Shown here one piece after another: positions 1 through 10,341 of a DNA stretch of 64,000 bases. Position 1 is the stretch's first letter, and every line of letters begins with the position of its first letter. The translations under genes and the position numbers were made by a program. The stretch comes from Certhia americana (lineage: Eukaryota > Chordata > Aves > Passeriformes > Certhiidae), in NCBI GenBank assembly GCA_018697195.1, contig JAGMWU010000027.1:13435224-13499223 (forward strand). Reading direction: 5' to 3'. The notes below the pieces were generated by a model. That model worked only from the letters and a program-made list of their open reading frames with translations. It had not been told where the DNA came from and did no database searches.

Positions 1-285
1 CTAGTCTTCCTCGTTCTAAACTTTTAACCTTTGATGGATACGTGATAAATGACTCTTTGGAATTTCTTGTTCCCAGGACTGTTTCTGGAGATAGAGGGTC
101 TGCAATCGTCTTGTGTTTTTACAAGCCAAACTTACATAAACATAAGTTTGACAGGCAATGAGTTACCAGTTCCTGGATTAGTTTATCTAAATCCAGTCTA
201 TCTCGCTTATCTATTCTCTAAATTTTAACTGGTGTCATCAAAGCTTCTTTTTCTCAGCAGCAATATCTTCAAAGTTAGTGTCTCA
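1..285 (-). repeat. ERV1 3' LTR, partial (LTR F)
   Basis: This segment matches 8542-8824 almost base for base, with about ten differences and a small indel by eye, so the two are the paired LTRs of one minus-strand provirus. The LTR begins on the minus strand with TGAGACAC at 285, directly after a polypurine tract. Only the first 285 of about 626 bases are inside the window, so the left flank and target-site duplication cannot be seen. Confidence 0.9.
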
Positions 286-300
286 TTTCCCCACTTCTTC
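286..300 (-). promoter_or_regulatory. ERV1 polypurine tract
   Basis: On the minus strand the sequence GAAGAAGTGGGGAAA lies directly before the TG start of the 3' LTR. This is the expected place and composition for the plus-strand DNA primer of a retrovirus, and it fixes the LTR boundary at 285. Confidence 0.85.
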
Positions 301-324
301 TTTAAAATGAGTAAATTCCTTTAC

Positions 325-1397
325 TCAGTATTCAGAGTCTTCCTCATCTATCGAAGTCGTACAGCTAGTGTCTCTCAAGATTAAGCCATACGCCTTTGAT
401 AGTGATGTTAAAGTTGCTACTCGTCGTAGCATCTTCCAATTCCAAACAAATATTACAACAGATAGCACCAAACTTATGCTAACTAACATAAGCAACACAA
501 CTATAGGGTGGATTAAGGTGTTCAGTACACCAGTTGCTGTCGGAGACCACCCAAAAGCACATCCCACCAATGATGAGACAGATGTTCTTCAAGCCTTTTA
601 AAGACCCCTTTGATGGTCTCTGTGTCATGGTGTATCGTAATTAATGTCCTTTTCCCTCCATCTCTAATTTCTTTTAAGATTTCCCTCAATTTGTGATGTT
701 TCATCAATTGAGCAACTAAAGTCAAATTCATTCCTATGGGCACAGGCAGTATTTTCTGCACAGTGGTTAGGTTAGCCTTTATATATTGATGTGATATTAC
801 AGGTGCACGATAGGAAAACTCACATCCCTTGATTCTAACAAAATTGCAAACACACAAATTGAATTGAGTCTCATCTATAATTTGTCTATCTATCCTTATA
901 ATGGGACACGCTGTTCTCGGACAGACACAACCTTGTCCTATGTACACAAGTGAAGTTTTCTGTTTGCCTGGATGCGTTTCAAAGTGGCAAATACTTTGAT
1001 CCATATCCAAACAAGTGTCTTTGTCACCTTCTAATGTCCCTTCACATATGTATCTTAGTTGTCCCTTCATAGTACAGGACTCTAGATAAATGGTTTGCCA
1101 TTTTCCTTCAATTTCTCGTGCCCACATCCTGTGTTCAGAAGGGTACAATACAGTTCCCTCATGATTTAATCCTAAGGGGACTATTGGATGTATTAGGGCC
1201 ACTGAGGCATTGTGTATAGTTAAAACAAAGGCTGTCACTAAACTAGTCACAGGGTTATAGGTGAAGTTGACTAATACCCACCAAGACTGAAGTTCCCTCT
1301 CCATATCAGAGGCATTGTCCCAAACAATTTTGCGAATTTCAGCACAGAATGTTCCCTCTGCACCTTCCCTGATAACTGCAGCAGCCACTGACTGCAT
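325..1397 (-). pseudogene. env: ERV1 env: SU C-terminal/TM part with membrane anchor
   Basis: A 291-codon open frame (522-1397) encodes a Cys-rich ectodomain with several N-glycosylation sites. A second frame (325-570) encodes about 22 hydrophobic residues followed by basic residues and a short acidic tail, as expected for the transmembrane anchor and cytoplasmic tail of a retroviral envelope. A frameshift near 540 separates the two. The order matches the env of ERV3 at 46.5-47.9 kb. The part that in ERV3 holds the basic RAKRKG cleavage-like site and the residues after it is missing here, because only about 70 bases separate this frame from the SU N-terminal frame. I therefore read it as a defective env with an internal deletion and a frameshift. 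Family assignment beyond class I-like Env is not possible by eye. Confidence 0.75.
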
Positions 1398-1468
1398 CCA
1401 CAGATGTGCTTGAGTACATCCTAGGGCCAGTGAGGTGTTTTCACTAGCTGTGCCTAGCGCATTAATTA

Positions 1469-1834
1469 TTACCTAATGATCTCGCTCCTCTGTGTTGCAC
1501 ACCCCTCTATTTTGAGTCTAAACTGAGGACATTTACTCAAGCATTTGTCACAGCATTCAGGACTGATACGGATGGGTTTCATGGGTGGGTGGTAAGCCTC
1601 GTGGAACCCATCCTGCACGAATGCATACTTACATCCCCAAACATTTCTTCCTTCCCACAAGCTTGCATTTGTGACTCTTAGCATCTTGTTTAAAACCTTA
1701 CGAGAGTAAGAGTCATAAGCTCTTCCTTGGCACCGGTATATCCCAGTCACATTATACCTGCGTGGTATTGCGTTCACTCTTGTTACAGCTAAGGTAATTA
1801 CTACAATAGTTACAACCTTCCACATAATGTCCAT
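1469..1834 (-). pseudogene. env: ERV1 env: signal peptide and SU N-terminus
   Basis: A 121-codon frame starts with a hydrophobic stretch (residues about 5-20) like a signal peptide. NVT and NAS glycosylation sites follow, then a Cys-rich block with the motif ECCDKCLSKC. ERV3 has the same block at 46.2 kb. The start codon lies just downstream of the pol stop (1852), as in simple retroviruses where env follows integrase closely. The frame ends at a stop at 1469. In ERV3 about 500 further bases of SU follow, so most of SU has been deleted here. Confidence 0.75.
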
Positions 1835-1851
1835 AATAACTATTAGTCCAT

Positions 1852-2599
1852 TTATTCATTATTACGTGTGAGCTTCAGCTTCAGTTCACTATCGCCTGGT
1901 GTGACCTTCCAAGTTCCCTCTGGGGCTTTCTTCACTCGGGAGTGATGGATCCAGGCCTTCTGTTCTTTGATCTTGATTGCAGTGAAGGTAGTGAGGAGCA
2001 CCTGGAATGGTCCTTCCCACTGTGGTTCCAAGGTCTTTTCTGCAAAAGACTTAATGTACACATAATCCCCAGGTTGTACATCATGTACTGGCCCATCTAG
2101 TTCTCTGTTTTGAGCTCCAGCCACATATTTCTCAATTTCTATAAGTTGTTTATTTAGGGCCACCATATATCTATGTAGGGTTTTTTCCCCTACTTGAATG
2201 GGTGTTGTTCCTTCTTGAACTGCATATGGCCTTCCATACAATATTTCAAAAGGCCTTAGCTTCTCTTTTGCCCTTGGTTTTGTCTGAATTTGCAATAATG
2301 CCAATGGAAGAGCCTGGGGCCAGGGCAAATTTGCTTCTTGCCCCAGTCTCACAATTTGTTGTTTAATCAAATGGTTCATTTTTTTCTATTTGCTGTACAA
2401 TTTTTGAAATGAAGTGTGGCCCCCTATCTGAGGATATGGTGGCGGGAACTCCAAATCGTGGTATTATTTCTTGCAACAGTGCTTTGGTCACCTCTCGAGC
2501 CTTAGCTGTCCTAGCAGGAAAGGCTTTTGGCCATCCTGAAAAGGTATCAGTTAACACTAACAGGTAACGATACCCTGTCTTCCTGGGCAGTTTTGCCAT
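1852..2599 (-). pseudogene. pol: ERV1 pol: integrase core and C-terminus
   Basis: Two overlapping frames (2363-2599 and 1852-2379) match the integrase of ERV3. The first carries the second catalytic Asp in the SSDRGPHF motif. The second carries the core C-terminal part, LYGRPY, and the C-terminal DNA-binding region ending near the QWEGPFQVLL and WIHHSRVKKA motifs. About 70 bases present in ERV3 between QQV and EKM are missing near 2378, which causes the frame change. The first catalytic Asp is also lost to a small deletion at about 2590, so this integrase is inactive. Confidence 0.85.
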
Positions 2600-3138
2600 T
2601 GTTGCCCAGGTCCACAGCCTTTCCCAATTTGTCCCACTTTAGGCTTTGGGGTATTTTTAGGATTAGTTTGGAGGCAAAGGCTACACTGACGAGTTACTTG
2701 TATCACTGTGCCCTGTAATTTCCTGGCCATGATTCTTTCTTTCAAATGATTATACAGGGCATCTATTCCCCAGTGTGTTTTCTCATGTTCCCTCTGTACT
2801 AATGACCACAGCAAATAGGAGGGCACTACAAGTTTCCCTTCTTCTGTTACAGCCCATCCCTCCTGGTTATAACTTGCCTTCTCTACCTTGATAAGTTTCT
2901 TATCCTTTTTATTGTATAATGGCTTACCTTCAATAGAAATTTTTCCATCTGGAATTAATGCTGCCTCAATTGTCTCATCAGGTATCTCACCTTTTGCTGC
3001 TTCTTTTGCCTCCCTATCCGCCAGCATATTCCCTTCCTCCAATTCAGAGCTCACTTTTTGGTGCGCTTTGATGTGCATGATGGCTACTTCTTCAGGTAAT
3101 TGTACTGCATCTAATAGTTTCAGTATTTTCTTAGGCAT
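2557..3138 (-). pseudogene. pol: ERV1 pol: RNase H end, integrase zinc domain
   Basis: This 193-codon frame begins in the last part of RNase H (HIKAHQK and NMLADREA motifs). It continues through a linker to the integrase N-terminal zinc-binding domain, where HEKTH and CSLCLQ supply the HHCC residues. It leaves frame at about 2590, exactly where ERV3 reads WQIDF. A frameshift near 3137 separates it from the upstream reverse transcriptase/RNase H frame. Confidence 0.85.
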
Positions 3139-5127
3139 GCTTAATATTCTTCCCTTGTGAGTTTAACAGTCCTCTCTCCTTCCAAATGGCTCCGTGTGCA
3201 TGAACTACACCAAATGCATACCTTGAGTCTGTGTAGATGTTAATTTTCTTTCCTTCTGCCAGCTCTAGGGCTCGAATTAAGGCAATTATTTCAGCCTTCT
3301 GTGCAGAGGTATTTGTTGGTAATGGTCCAGACTCTATTACCTCTCTGCTTGTGGTAACGGCATACCCAGCATGCCTCTTTTCACTGATGACATAGCTGCT
3401 CCCGTCAGTGAACCAGGTCTCAGCATCCTCAAGCGGGGTATCCTTCAGATCTGGGCGGCTGGAGTAGGTGGCTTCGATGGTCTCCAAGCAATCATGGATC
3501 ACAGGTTCTCCCATACTTCCGCTGAGGAAGGAAGCTGCGTTCACAATGTTAGTTACCACAATCTCAACATCATCTTGTTCTACCAGTATAGCCTGGTACT
3601 TCAGGAACCTCTGTGGGGAGAGCCAATGCCCCCCTTTTGCTTCTAGGACTGTAGACACTGTGTGGGACACTAGCACAGTCATCTTCTGGCCCAGGGTGAA
3701 CTTGCGTGCCTCTTGGATGTTCACTGCCACTGCTGCAACAGCTCTGAGACACCCTGGCCACCCTTTAGCTGCTGTATCCAGCTGTTTGGAGAGGTAGGCC
3801 ATTGCCCTTCGGTACGGGCCAAGATTTTGTGCTATTACTCCTAAAGCAATTTCTTGCTTATCGTGAGAAAACAAAAAGAACGGCTTACTCACATCTGGAA
3901 GTCCTAGGGCTGGTGTTGACATTAGAGCCTTCTTCAGCTGGTCAAAGGCTCGGCTTGCTTCTTTTGTCCATTGAAGATCTCTGCTCCCTTCTGTGATCAA
4001 GGCATACAGAGGTTTAACAAGCAATCCATAATTATAAATCCACAGTCTGCACCATCCTGTCATGCCTAGAAAGGTTCTCAGTTCTTTCACTGTCTGAGGC
4101 TTTGGGGTCTGGCAGATTGCCTCCTTGCGATCTTGCCCTAAGGTTCTTTGTCCAGCACTCACTTCATAGCCCAGGTAAATGACTGTTTGCTTTACCATCT
4201 GAGCTTTCTTTTGGGATACTTGATACCCCTGCAGGCCCAGAAAGTTTAGGAGGCTTACCGTCCAATCCAAGCATGTTTCTTGGGTCTGGGTGGCTATTAA
4301 GAGGTCATCTACATACTGGAGGAGCTGTCCTTCTCCTGGAGGAGGTTCCCAGGACTCCAAATCTTTTGCAAGCTGTTCCCCAAAGATAGTGGGAGAGTTC
4401 TTGTACCCCTGTGGCAATACGCACCATGTGAGCTGTGTTTTGCGTCCAGATTTAGGGCTTTCCCACTCGAATGCAAAAATTTTCTGGCTGGCTTCATGGA
4501 TAGGTAGGCAAAAGAATGCATCCTTTAGATCTAAAACAGTGAACCAGGTTAATTCAGGTGTTAAACGGGTTAACAGGGTGTAAGGATTGGCAACTACTGG
4601 ATACTAGTCCTCAGTTACCTTGTTAACAGCCCTTAAATCTTGTACCAACCTGTATGACCCGTCAGGCTTTCTCACTGGCAAAATAGGAGTATTGAAATCA
4701 GACTGACACTCCTTCAGTAGTCCTATTTTCAAAAAGTTTTCAATAATGGGACTAATCCCTTCTCTATCTTCTTTCTTTAGGGGATATTGTTTAACCCTGA
4801 CTGGCTGTCCTCCTTCTTTGAGTTTAATCTGTACTAGTAGTGCATTCTTTGCCCTTCCTGGTATATCAGAAGCCCACACCCCAGGAAATACCTGATCCAT
4901 TATTTTCCTAAAATTTCCCTCTTCATTTGCAACTTCAATTTTTTAGTTATCATCATTAAACTTAACAGTTCTATGTATTGCTGATCTTTTACCTCCAAAA
5001 TAATTTCTCCATTCTTAAATGGTATTTTTGCCTCCAGTTGCTCTAGCAGATCTCTGCCCAAAAGTGCAGATGGGGCATTAGGCATGTATAAAAGTTGGTG
5101 GATTCCCCACTGTTCAATGGTTTGCAA
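3131..5127 (-). pseudogene. pol: ERV1 pol: protease end, reverse transcriptase, RNase H
   Basis: Reading right to left, 4900-5127 encodes the protease C-terminal half (LLGRDLLEQL), and 4604-4900 the reverse transcriptase N-terminus (RVKQYPLKKE, LVQDLRAVNK). After a single in-frame TAG at about 4602 the frame stays open to 3131. It carries LPQGYKNSPTIF, the catalytic YVDD (about 4310), and the RNase H motifs FTDGSS and YTDSRYAF. Apart from the stop and a short frame change near 4900, this is a well-kept gammaretrovirus-like polymerase. It aligns throughout with ERV3 and, more weakly, with ERV2. It makes DNA from genomic RNA in the virion when intact. Confidence 0.9.
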
Positions 5128-5528
5128 AAATAAGCTCTTTCAGGTTGGCCAGTTGCCCCCTTTATCATAACATAATCATTGGTTACCGGTATTAGGGCCT
5201 TATTCAGAACTGAAAATGTTGCCCCTGTATCCCGGTTACTAAAAACTCTCCAGGCCTCATCCAGTAAAGCTTCTAAATTCCGGCTGTTTGGACCCCGGAT
5301 CTTCTGGAGTTTCCTCCTGATGTCTCCTGTAGAATGTCCTAAAAGTAAATTTATTAGTTGCTGCATCTCTTCATCAGGTCCAGGATCCAGGGGGTTGTGT
5401 CGGCGCATTGCGTCTCGCAGGTGATCTAGAAATTCAGAAGGTGTTTGAGAGGGGCCCTGTTTGATAGCATATAGGGTTGACCAGTTTATGGTTTTGGGGA
5501 CTGCTCTTTCCAGTCCTTTTATTATCAA
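5043..5528 (-). pseudogene. gag-pro: ERV1 gag capsid C-terminus fused to protease by deletion
   Basis: The frame starts in the capsid C-terminal domain (NWSTLYAIKQGP, then SEFLDHLRDAM) and reaches DEAWRVFSN. It then jumps directly into the protease active-site region RDTGATFSVL. In ERV3 about 250 bases lie between these two points, including a Cys-rich nucleocapsid segment and the gag stop codon. The junction is at about 5231-5240 and keeps the frame open, so nucleocapsid is missing and Gag runs into Pro. The last part of this frame (past about 5110) is out of register with the protease. Confidence 0.85.
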
Positions 5529-6138
5529 TTCCTGTATCTCTTTAATCGTCCCAACCCCTCATCGTTATTAGGATCCCAACCCGGGTCTTGAAGGGGAAAT
5601 ACCTCTTTAACATCTTCCTGTGTTGTTCTACAATCATCCTCAACCAGATCCTTAGCTACTTTTAAAACCAATTGCTTCTCAGTTTCTGTTAAAGCATCAA
5701 GCAATAGTTGGATGTCTGCCCAATCAGGTAAATGCTGCTTAATCATAAACTTCATCTTCTTAGCAACCCCTGTTGGGTCATTTCGATACCCTTTAGCACT
5801 CTTTTCCCAAATTTCAAAATCAATTGAGAAGAAGGGAACCTTGATGCTATAGGACCTTTTGGGGGAAGTTTGGGAACTGGTGGGGGAGGTTCAGGTTCAT
5901 CCCACTCACTGTCACTGCTAGGCAGTGGTGGATAGGTGGGGGAGGTTGGAGTTAATGGTGATTCTGAATCTGCATCCCCCACCACCCTCCTTCTTTCCTG
6001 CCTTTTAGGGGGTGGTTTAAGTATGTCCTGTATCTCTTGTTCCAGAGCCTCTGCTTGGTACACCTTATTGGGATGTGTGCACCTCTGATTTATTGAACAG
6101 GTACTACAACACCCTTTGGGCTTTCCTTTAGTTTTCAA
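5525..6138 (-). pseudogene. gag: ERV1 gag: proline-rich p12-like region and capsid N-terminus
   Basis: Frame 5752-6138 begins with a Cys-rich stretch (CCSTCSINQRC) and continues into a Pro-rich, acidic segment containing SPTYPPLPSSD and EPEPPPPVPKLPP, like the p12/late-domain region of gammaretroviral Gag. Frame 5525-5755 continues with capsid helices (DWADIQLLLDAL). A frameshift near 5860 disconnects them. The equivalent of the capsid start seen in ERV3 (DLEIWKKNVKDY) is still present here in the other frame. Confidence 0.8.
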
Positions 6139-6478
6139 GGGCCAATACTAAAGGATCAGATGGTGGCCTCATTCCACAATCCCTTTGCCACTCAGGGTGA
6201 TCCCTAAGAGTAAAGAACATATCAGCATAAGCAACTTCTTGCCACTTCTGTTCACGGTGTAGGAAGAGCATTAGCTGTAATGTCTGATAGTCCAGTGTGC
6301 CACTTACTGGCCACTTTACACCCTCATCAAGCTTATATAAAGGCCACCACTGTGTACAAAACTTAACCAGCTCCCTCTTGGTTTCTGTACCACCATAGCC
6401 CACCAATTCTTTCCAGTGTGTTAAAATACATCCCAGAGGACTACTTTTAGGAATCTCTTGACTTTCACTTGCTCCCAT
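6128..6478 (-). pseudogene. gag: ERV1 gag: matrix
   Basis: I place the gag start at 6478, where MGASES supplies the Gly-2 needed for N-myristoylation. ERV3 starts its gag the same way (MGTQQSKEVPK at 40640). The matrix region keeps WWPLYKLDEG and HPEWQRDCG, both also found in ERV3. The frame ends at about 6128 through a frameshift into the p12 region. The same frame stays open upstream to 6709 (see findings), but that part does not resemble matrix. Confidence 0.85.
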
Positions 6479-8177
6479 CCTTAATATTTCTCTGGTACAA
6501 CAATATATTGGGTACTCTTGTTCTACCCTAAAGATTTCCACTGGCTTCCCTATGCCTTCTTCTCCTGGGCATATACTTTTTATGAAAATAACCCAGGGTT
6601 TACCCACTAGTGGAGGGGAAAACCTTTTAAATAACACAGTCAAAGAAATTGACAACACACACTTGTCCCCTCTTCGTTGTTTAAATTGCTGATTACAAAT
6701 CGTTATCAAACAAAAGCCCCCTGCTATACCCTGTACTGGTTGTTGCAGCTAAAATGTGCTCAGAAACTGCAGCAAGCATACAGTTAAAAACCCAACACAA
6801 TTCCTGTCTACAGGTGGGGACTTTGCAAAATGCCAGCCGGGTCTCGGCCAGACATTAACAACCCTAAACACACTCAACTAAAGGTTTTAATAAAATGTTG
6901 CTGTACGTCAAAGGACTCTAATGGGGATACAGCACAGATCCCTCTGCAAGAGGGAAGCGGGGCCACCCCGGCCCCACACCGTCCCGCACTCTCCTTGCGA
7001 GCAGGGATCACCAATTCTTAATTAAAATACCACTCCACACACTGGCAATTTCAAGACCTCACAAACAATTAAGTGTGTTCCTTCACGATAGAGACAAGCT
7101 CCCCCCTCCACAATCAAAACCTTTTGGGAAGGTCGGAGCGGGGATGGAAAAAAAACGAAACTCCACAGTCTGGGACTACAAAACCTGAATCCTTCCGCCG
7201 GTTACCAAGGCGATACCGGGCGTAATTTCAAACCTTTTACGCCACTCGTCCTTTTACACACAAAATAAACAGCTTATTCATCCACAGCTGCTTTTACTTC
7301 AACAATACACTGGTTAGAATTCCGCTGCCAGCCATACGAACAAAACCCACACACAGCACACACTGCAAAACACGGTGCAAGCACTCCAAATTGGCAAACA
7401 CACAGATATCCCTCCGCTGATCAGGCGGGGGTTTTAAAATTCTTTCACAGCTTTAAACAGGCACAAACTCAAATACACTTGCCACACACTAATGACACAC
7501 TCCAAAAGCACACAAATCAAGGCGCCTACAATGCAAACCCACACAGACCACAACACATACGGCACACTAATAATTTCACTGCTCGAACATACGATTGAAG
7601 CCGATGTGCTGGACCCCAATCACTGTTTCCTGCGACCCGGTCTGGGACCGCTCGTGACCTAGGATTCACGAACCACAATCCCTGAGCCGCTTTTAAACCA
7701 CAACCGAACTGGAGCCTCAACTGCTCCAGAACAACGATAATAACTGAACTGGAGCCACAATTGCTCCAGAACAACGACAATACAACTGAACTGGAGCCAC
7801 AATTGCTCCAGAACAACGACAATAACCAGACCACACTCTGCGGCCGCTTCTGCCCCACCTCGGGACACTTAAAGCTGGTGCCGTTACCAGCTCTTACCAA
7901 AAACACAAAGAACCATCAATACCAGACTCCGCGGAGATTACCAAACCAATTAGGCCTCTGCTTTGCATAAGACGTCTCTTTATGACTTACAAGCTGCCTG
8001 TATTCAAAGGTACCTTTCCCAAATATTTAATAAACATACCTTTTTGTCCGTAGCTTTGGCTGATCCTGGTCTCTCCCTGGGGTGTCAACGGGGACGCAGG
8101 AACCCTCTTCCCAGAAAATTCTGGGTGGGCGCCCAGAGGGGTCCCAGACCCCGATGGCCCCTCAGCTAGAGAGCAGT
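6479..8177 (-). other. ERV1 long 5' leader
   Basis: About 1.7 kb separates the primer site from the gag start, which is long for a simple retrovirus. It has many stops in all frames, apart from an in-frame extension of gag (6479-6709) and a chance-length frame over a tandem repeat at 7526-7906. It is the expected place for the splice donor and RNA packaging signal. No convincing protein was recognised. Confidence 0.7.
7706..7827 (-). repeat. Three tandem 40-42 bp hairpin repeats in ERV1 leader
   Basis: Three consecutive units (7706-7745, 7746-7787, 7788-7827) share the pattern CTGGAGC, a 7-base loop, GCTCCAG, followed by AACAACGA. Each unit can fold into a perfect 7-bp stem. Regularly repeated stem-loops in the untranslated leader suggest a packaging or dimerisation element, although only the repeats and the inverted symmetry are directly seen. 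Confidence 0.8.
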
Positions 8178-8195
8178 CTCCTGCCTGGCTCGCCA
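8178..8195 (-). promoter_or_regulatory. ERV1 primer binding site, tRNA-Arg-like
   Basis: Three bases after the 5' LTR the minus strand reads TGGCGAGCCAGGCAGGAG. Its complement ends in CTGGCTCGCCA, which fits the 3' end of vertebrate tRNA-Arg (ACG) with one mismatch as I recall that tRNA. Position and the TGG start support a primer site; the tRNA identity is from memory. Confidence 0.75.
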
Positions 8196-8198
8196 AAA

Positions 8199-8824
8199 TG
8201 ATTTACTAAAATATGGATATCGATCTAATATCGATACCCAACTGTGACGGACAAAAGACTCTCTGACAGTTAAGTTAGAAAGTGTATGTTTATTGACGGC
8301 CGGGCAGCTGCGTGGGATAGCTCCCTAATACGCACTGCAAAGATCACAGGTAATTACAGAGACTTTTATCCACAAGAATGTTGAATACACAAAATACAAA
8401 TGCATATTCATACCCTTGTCACCTCCTCTTCTCCGCTTCGTATGCTAATTGACAAAAAGGCTATTAAGCATGCGTAGTTTGTTCTCTGAAATGAGACGGG
8501 GGTCTTATGTGGGGAGTGGTCACCAAAGGGAGGAAGTAAAACTAGTCTTCCTCGTTCTAAACTTTTAACCTTTGATGGATACGTGATAGATGACTCCTTG
8601 GAATTTCTTGTTCCCAGGACTGTTTCTGGAGATAGAGGGTCTGCAATCGTCTTGTGTTTTTACAAGCCAAACTTACATAAACATAAGCTTGACAGGCAAT
8701 GAGTTATCAGCTCCGGGATTAGTTTATCTAAATCCAGTCTCTCTCTTATCTATTCTCTAAATTTTAACTGGTTTCATCAAAGCTTCTTTTTCCCAGCAGC
8801 AATATCTTCAAAGTTAGTGTCTCA
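8199..8824 (-). repeat. ERV1 5' LTR (LTR F, 626 bp)
   Basis: On the minus strand it starts TGAGACAC at 8824 and ends AAATCA at 8199, the usual TG...CA ends. It lies next to the primer site at 8195, and its first 283 bases match window positions 1-285. By eye the pair differ at about 3 percent, so the insertion is moderately old. It interrupts an LTR A copy that continues at 8825. Confidence 0.9.
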
Positions 8825-10215
8825 CAAGGAAGACAAAGCCCGGGAAAGCTCTCTTTTTTTTTCGGTCTGAGTACAGGTAACAGTGTGGCCCGGCCCCTTT
8901 GCGCGGCCGGGCCGGGCGGGCTCTGCCGCGGGGCCGGGCCCCTCTGCAAGAGGCCGCTGATCCTCGTCCCGGCAGGGCCGGGCCTCTGCCTCTGCTGCAG
9001 CACTGGCCGAGCTGTTTTCTTTTCTCTCTCGGCGAGGCCGGGCGGGGAGGGGAGGCGGCGCGGCCCTGGAAGCTGCTGCTGCAGGACGGGCCGGGTCCGC
9101 TCCGCCAGCACACGCAGCCGGGAGGGGGAGGCCCGAGCCGGGTCCCAGGCTGGGGGAGGAAAGGACATCAGTCTTCCTAGCGCAACCGCTGAAGAAACTT
9201 TTTAGTGCAGCAGCAAGTGGCCGAGAAGCTGTCCTGGAGCCGTTGACACCATGCGGCTGAGACCGAGGGTTGGCTTTGCAAGCCCGAATGAAAATGATAA
9301 CTCTTTCTTAACCAGATGAAACTTACAAAGCATGAATATTGCCCAGTGAGAGAAAGAAGAGACTAGATATAATGCAAAAAAATACAGCGTGAGACTTAAT
9401 GTCAGAAAAAGTAAGAGAAGACTCTTAAGTTTAAAAAAAAGATTGAAGGAGTGGCCTAGTTAGGTTAGATTTCTCTTGTAAGGCCATAAAGAATAGACTA
9501 AAACCCTGTAATATATAAAATGCTTTTTTTAGAGAGATATAAAATTTTAGTCATAGCTGTAAATTGATGTAATTGTATTTTAATAGAGAAATTTGAACAG
9601 AGGAAGACCAAGAGAGAGAGAGAGACTGAGAGAGAGAGATGATGCCCTCTGCCCATTGAGAAAAGATGAGCTGTTTCTTGAGATGAAGATGAGATAAATG
9701 AAAAAAACTCTTGTTTTATACTAGAAGAAGCATCCTTAAACTATACCCTAATAAGCTGATATGGCCCATGAGCGGCTGTAGAAAGCTATGTCATGGGAAG
9801 GGCTTCACAATAGCAAATTTCTTTCCCCCGCGTGGGCCATTCATGAAGAGTGTGAAAGCAAGAGAACTAATATCTTATAGAAAATCTCTATAGTATTCAA
9901 GAGAAACTCCTTTGTCCTTGATGAATTGAGAAATTATAATTTTAAGAGTGATAACTGACTAAGAATCCCAAGTTTTGTCTTTTTATGTTACAGTAAGAAA
10001 GTGAATAGTTAGTAGAGAAGTGTTTTAAAAGTTTCATTCTAATTCTTGTTCTTAATTCTGATTCTTGTTTTTTTCCCTTTTAGTGTTCGTTAATAAAGTT
10101 TTATTACTTTCAAGTTTAAGCCTGCTTTGCTGTTGATTTGAAAATTTCAAATTAGCAAACCAAAACCTCAACACGAATTAATATTTCCACCTAGTTTTGA
10201 ACTGAAACCACGACA
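8825..10215 (+). repeat. LTR A fragment interrupted by ERV1
   Basis: From about 9260 it matches the LTR A copies at 33.3-34.2 kb and 38.3-39.2 kb (shared blocks such as GCCCAGTGAGAGAAAGAAGA, and AATAAAGTTTTATT near 10092). It ends with GAAACCACGACA. The first 350 bases are very GC-rich, like the corresponding GC-rich part of the other copies. Its 5' part lies outside the window beyond ERV1, so ERV1 inserted into this LTR. Open frames in the GC-rich part (8764-9205, both strands) are low-complexity artefacts. Confidence 0.75.
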
Positions 10216-10341
10216 CATCCCATGTCCCTCTTCTGCCTTGTCCACTCATAAGGTGAACAAAAAACACCCTTTGAACCCTGGAGCTGTTCTTTGTTGCCCT
10301 GAGATGTCTCCATTCCCTGGCACTGAGCTGTCTTCCACATC

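Noticed and set aside
7526..7906. A 126-codon ORF in the ERV1 leader
   Set aside because: It runs over the tandem hairpin repeat, which inflates the frame. No motif and no conservation visible.
8764..9205. Several 90-130 codon ORFs in a GC-rich stretch
   Set aside because: They overlap on both strands, are Pro/Arg/Gly-rich, and fall in the GC-rich part of an LTR.
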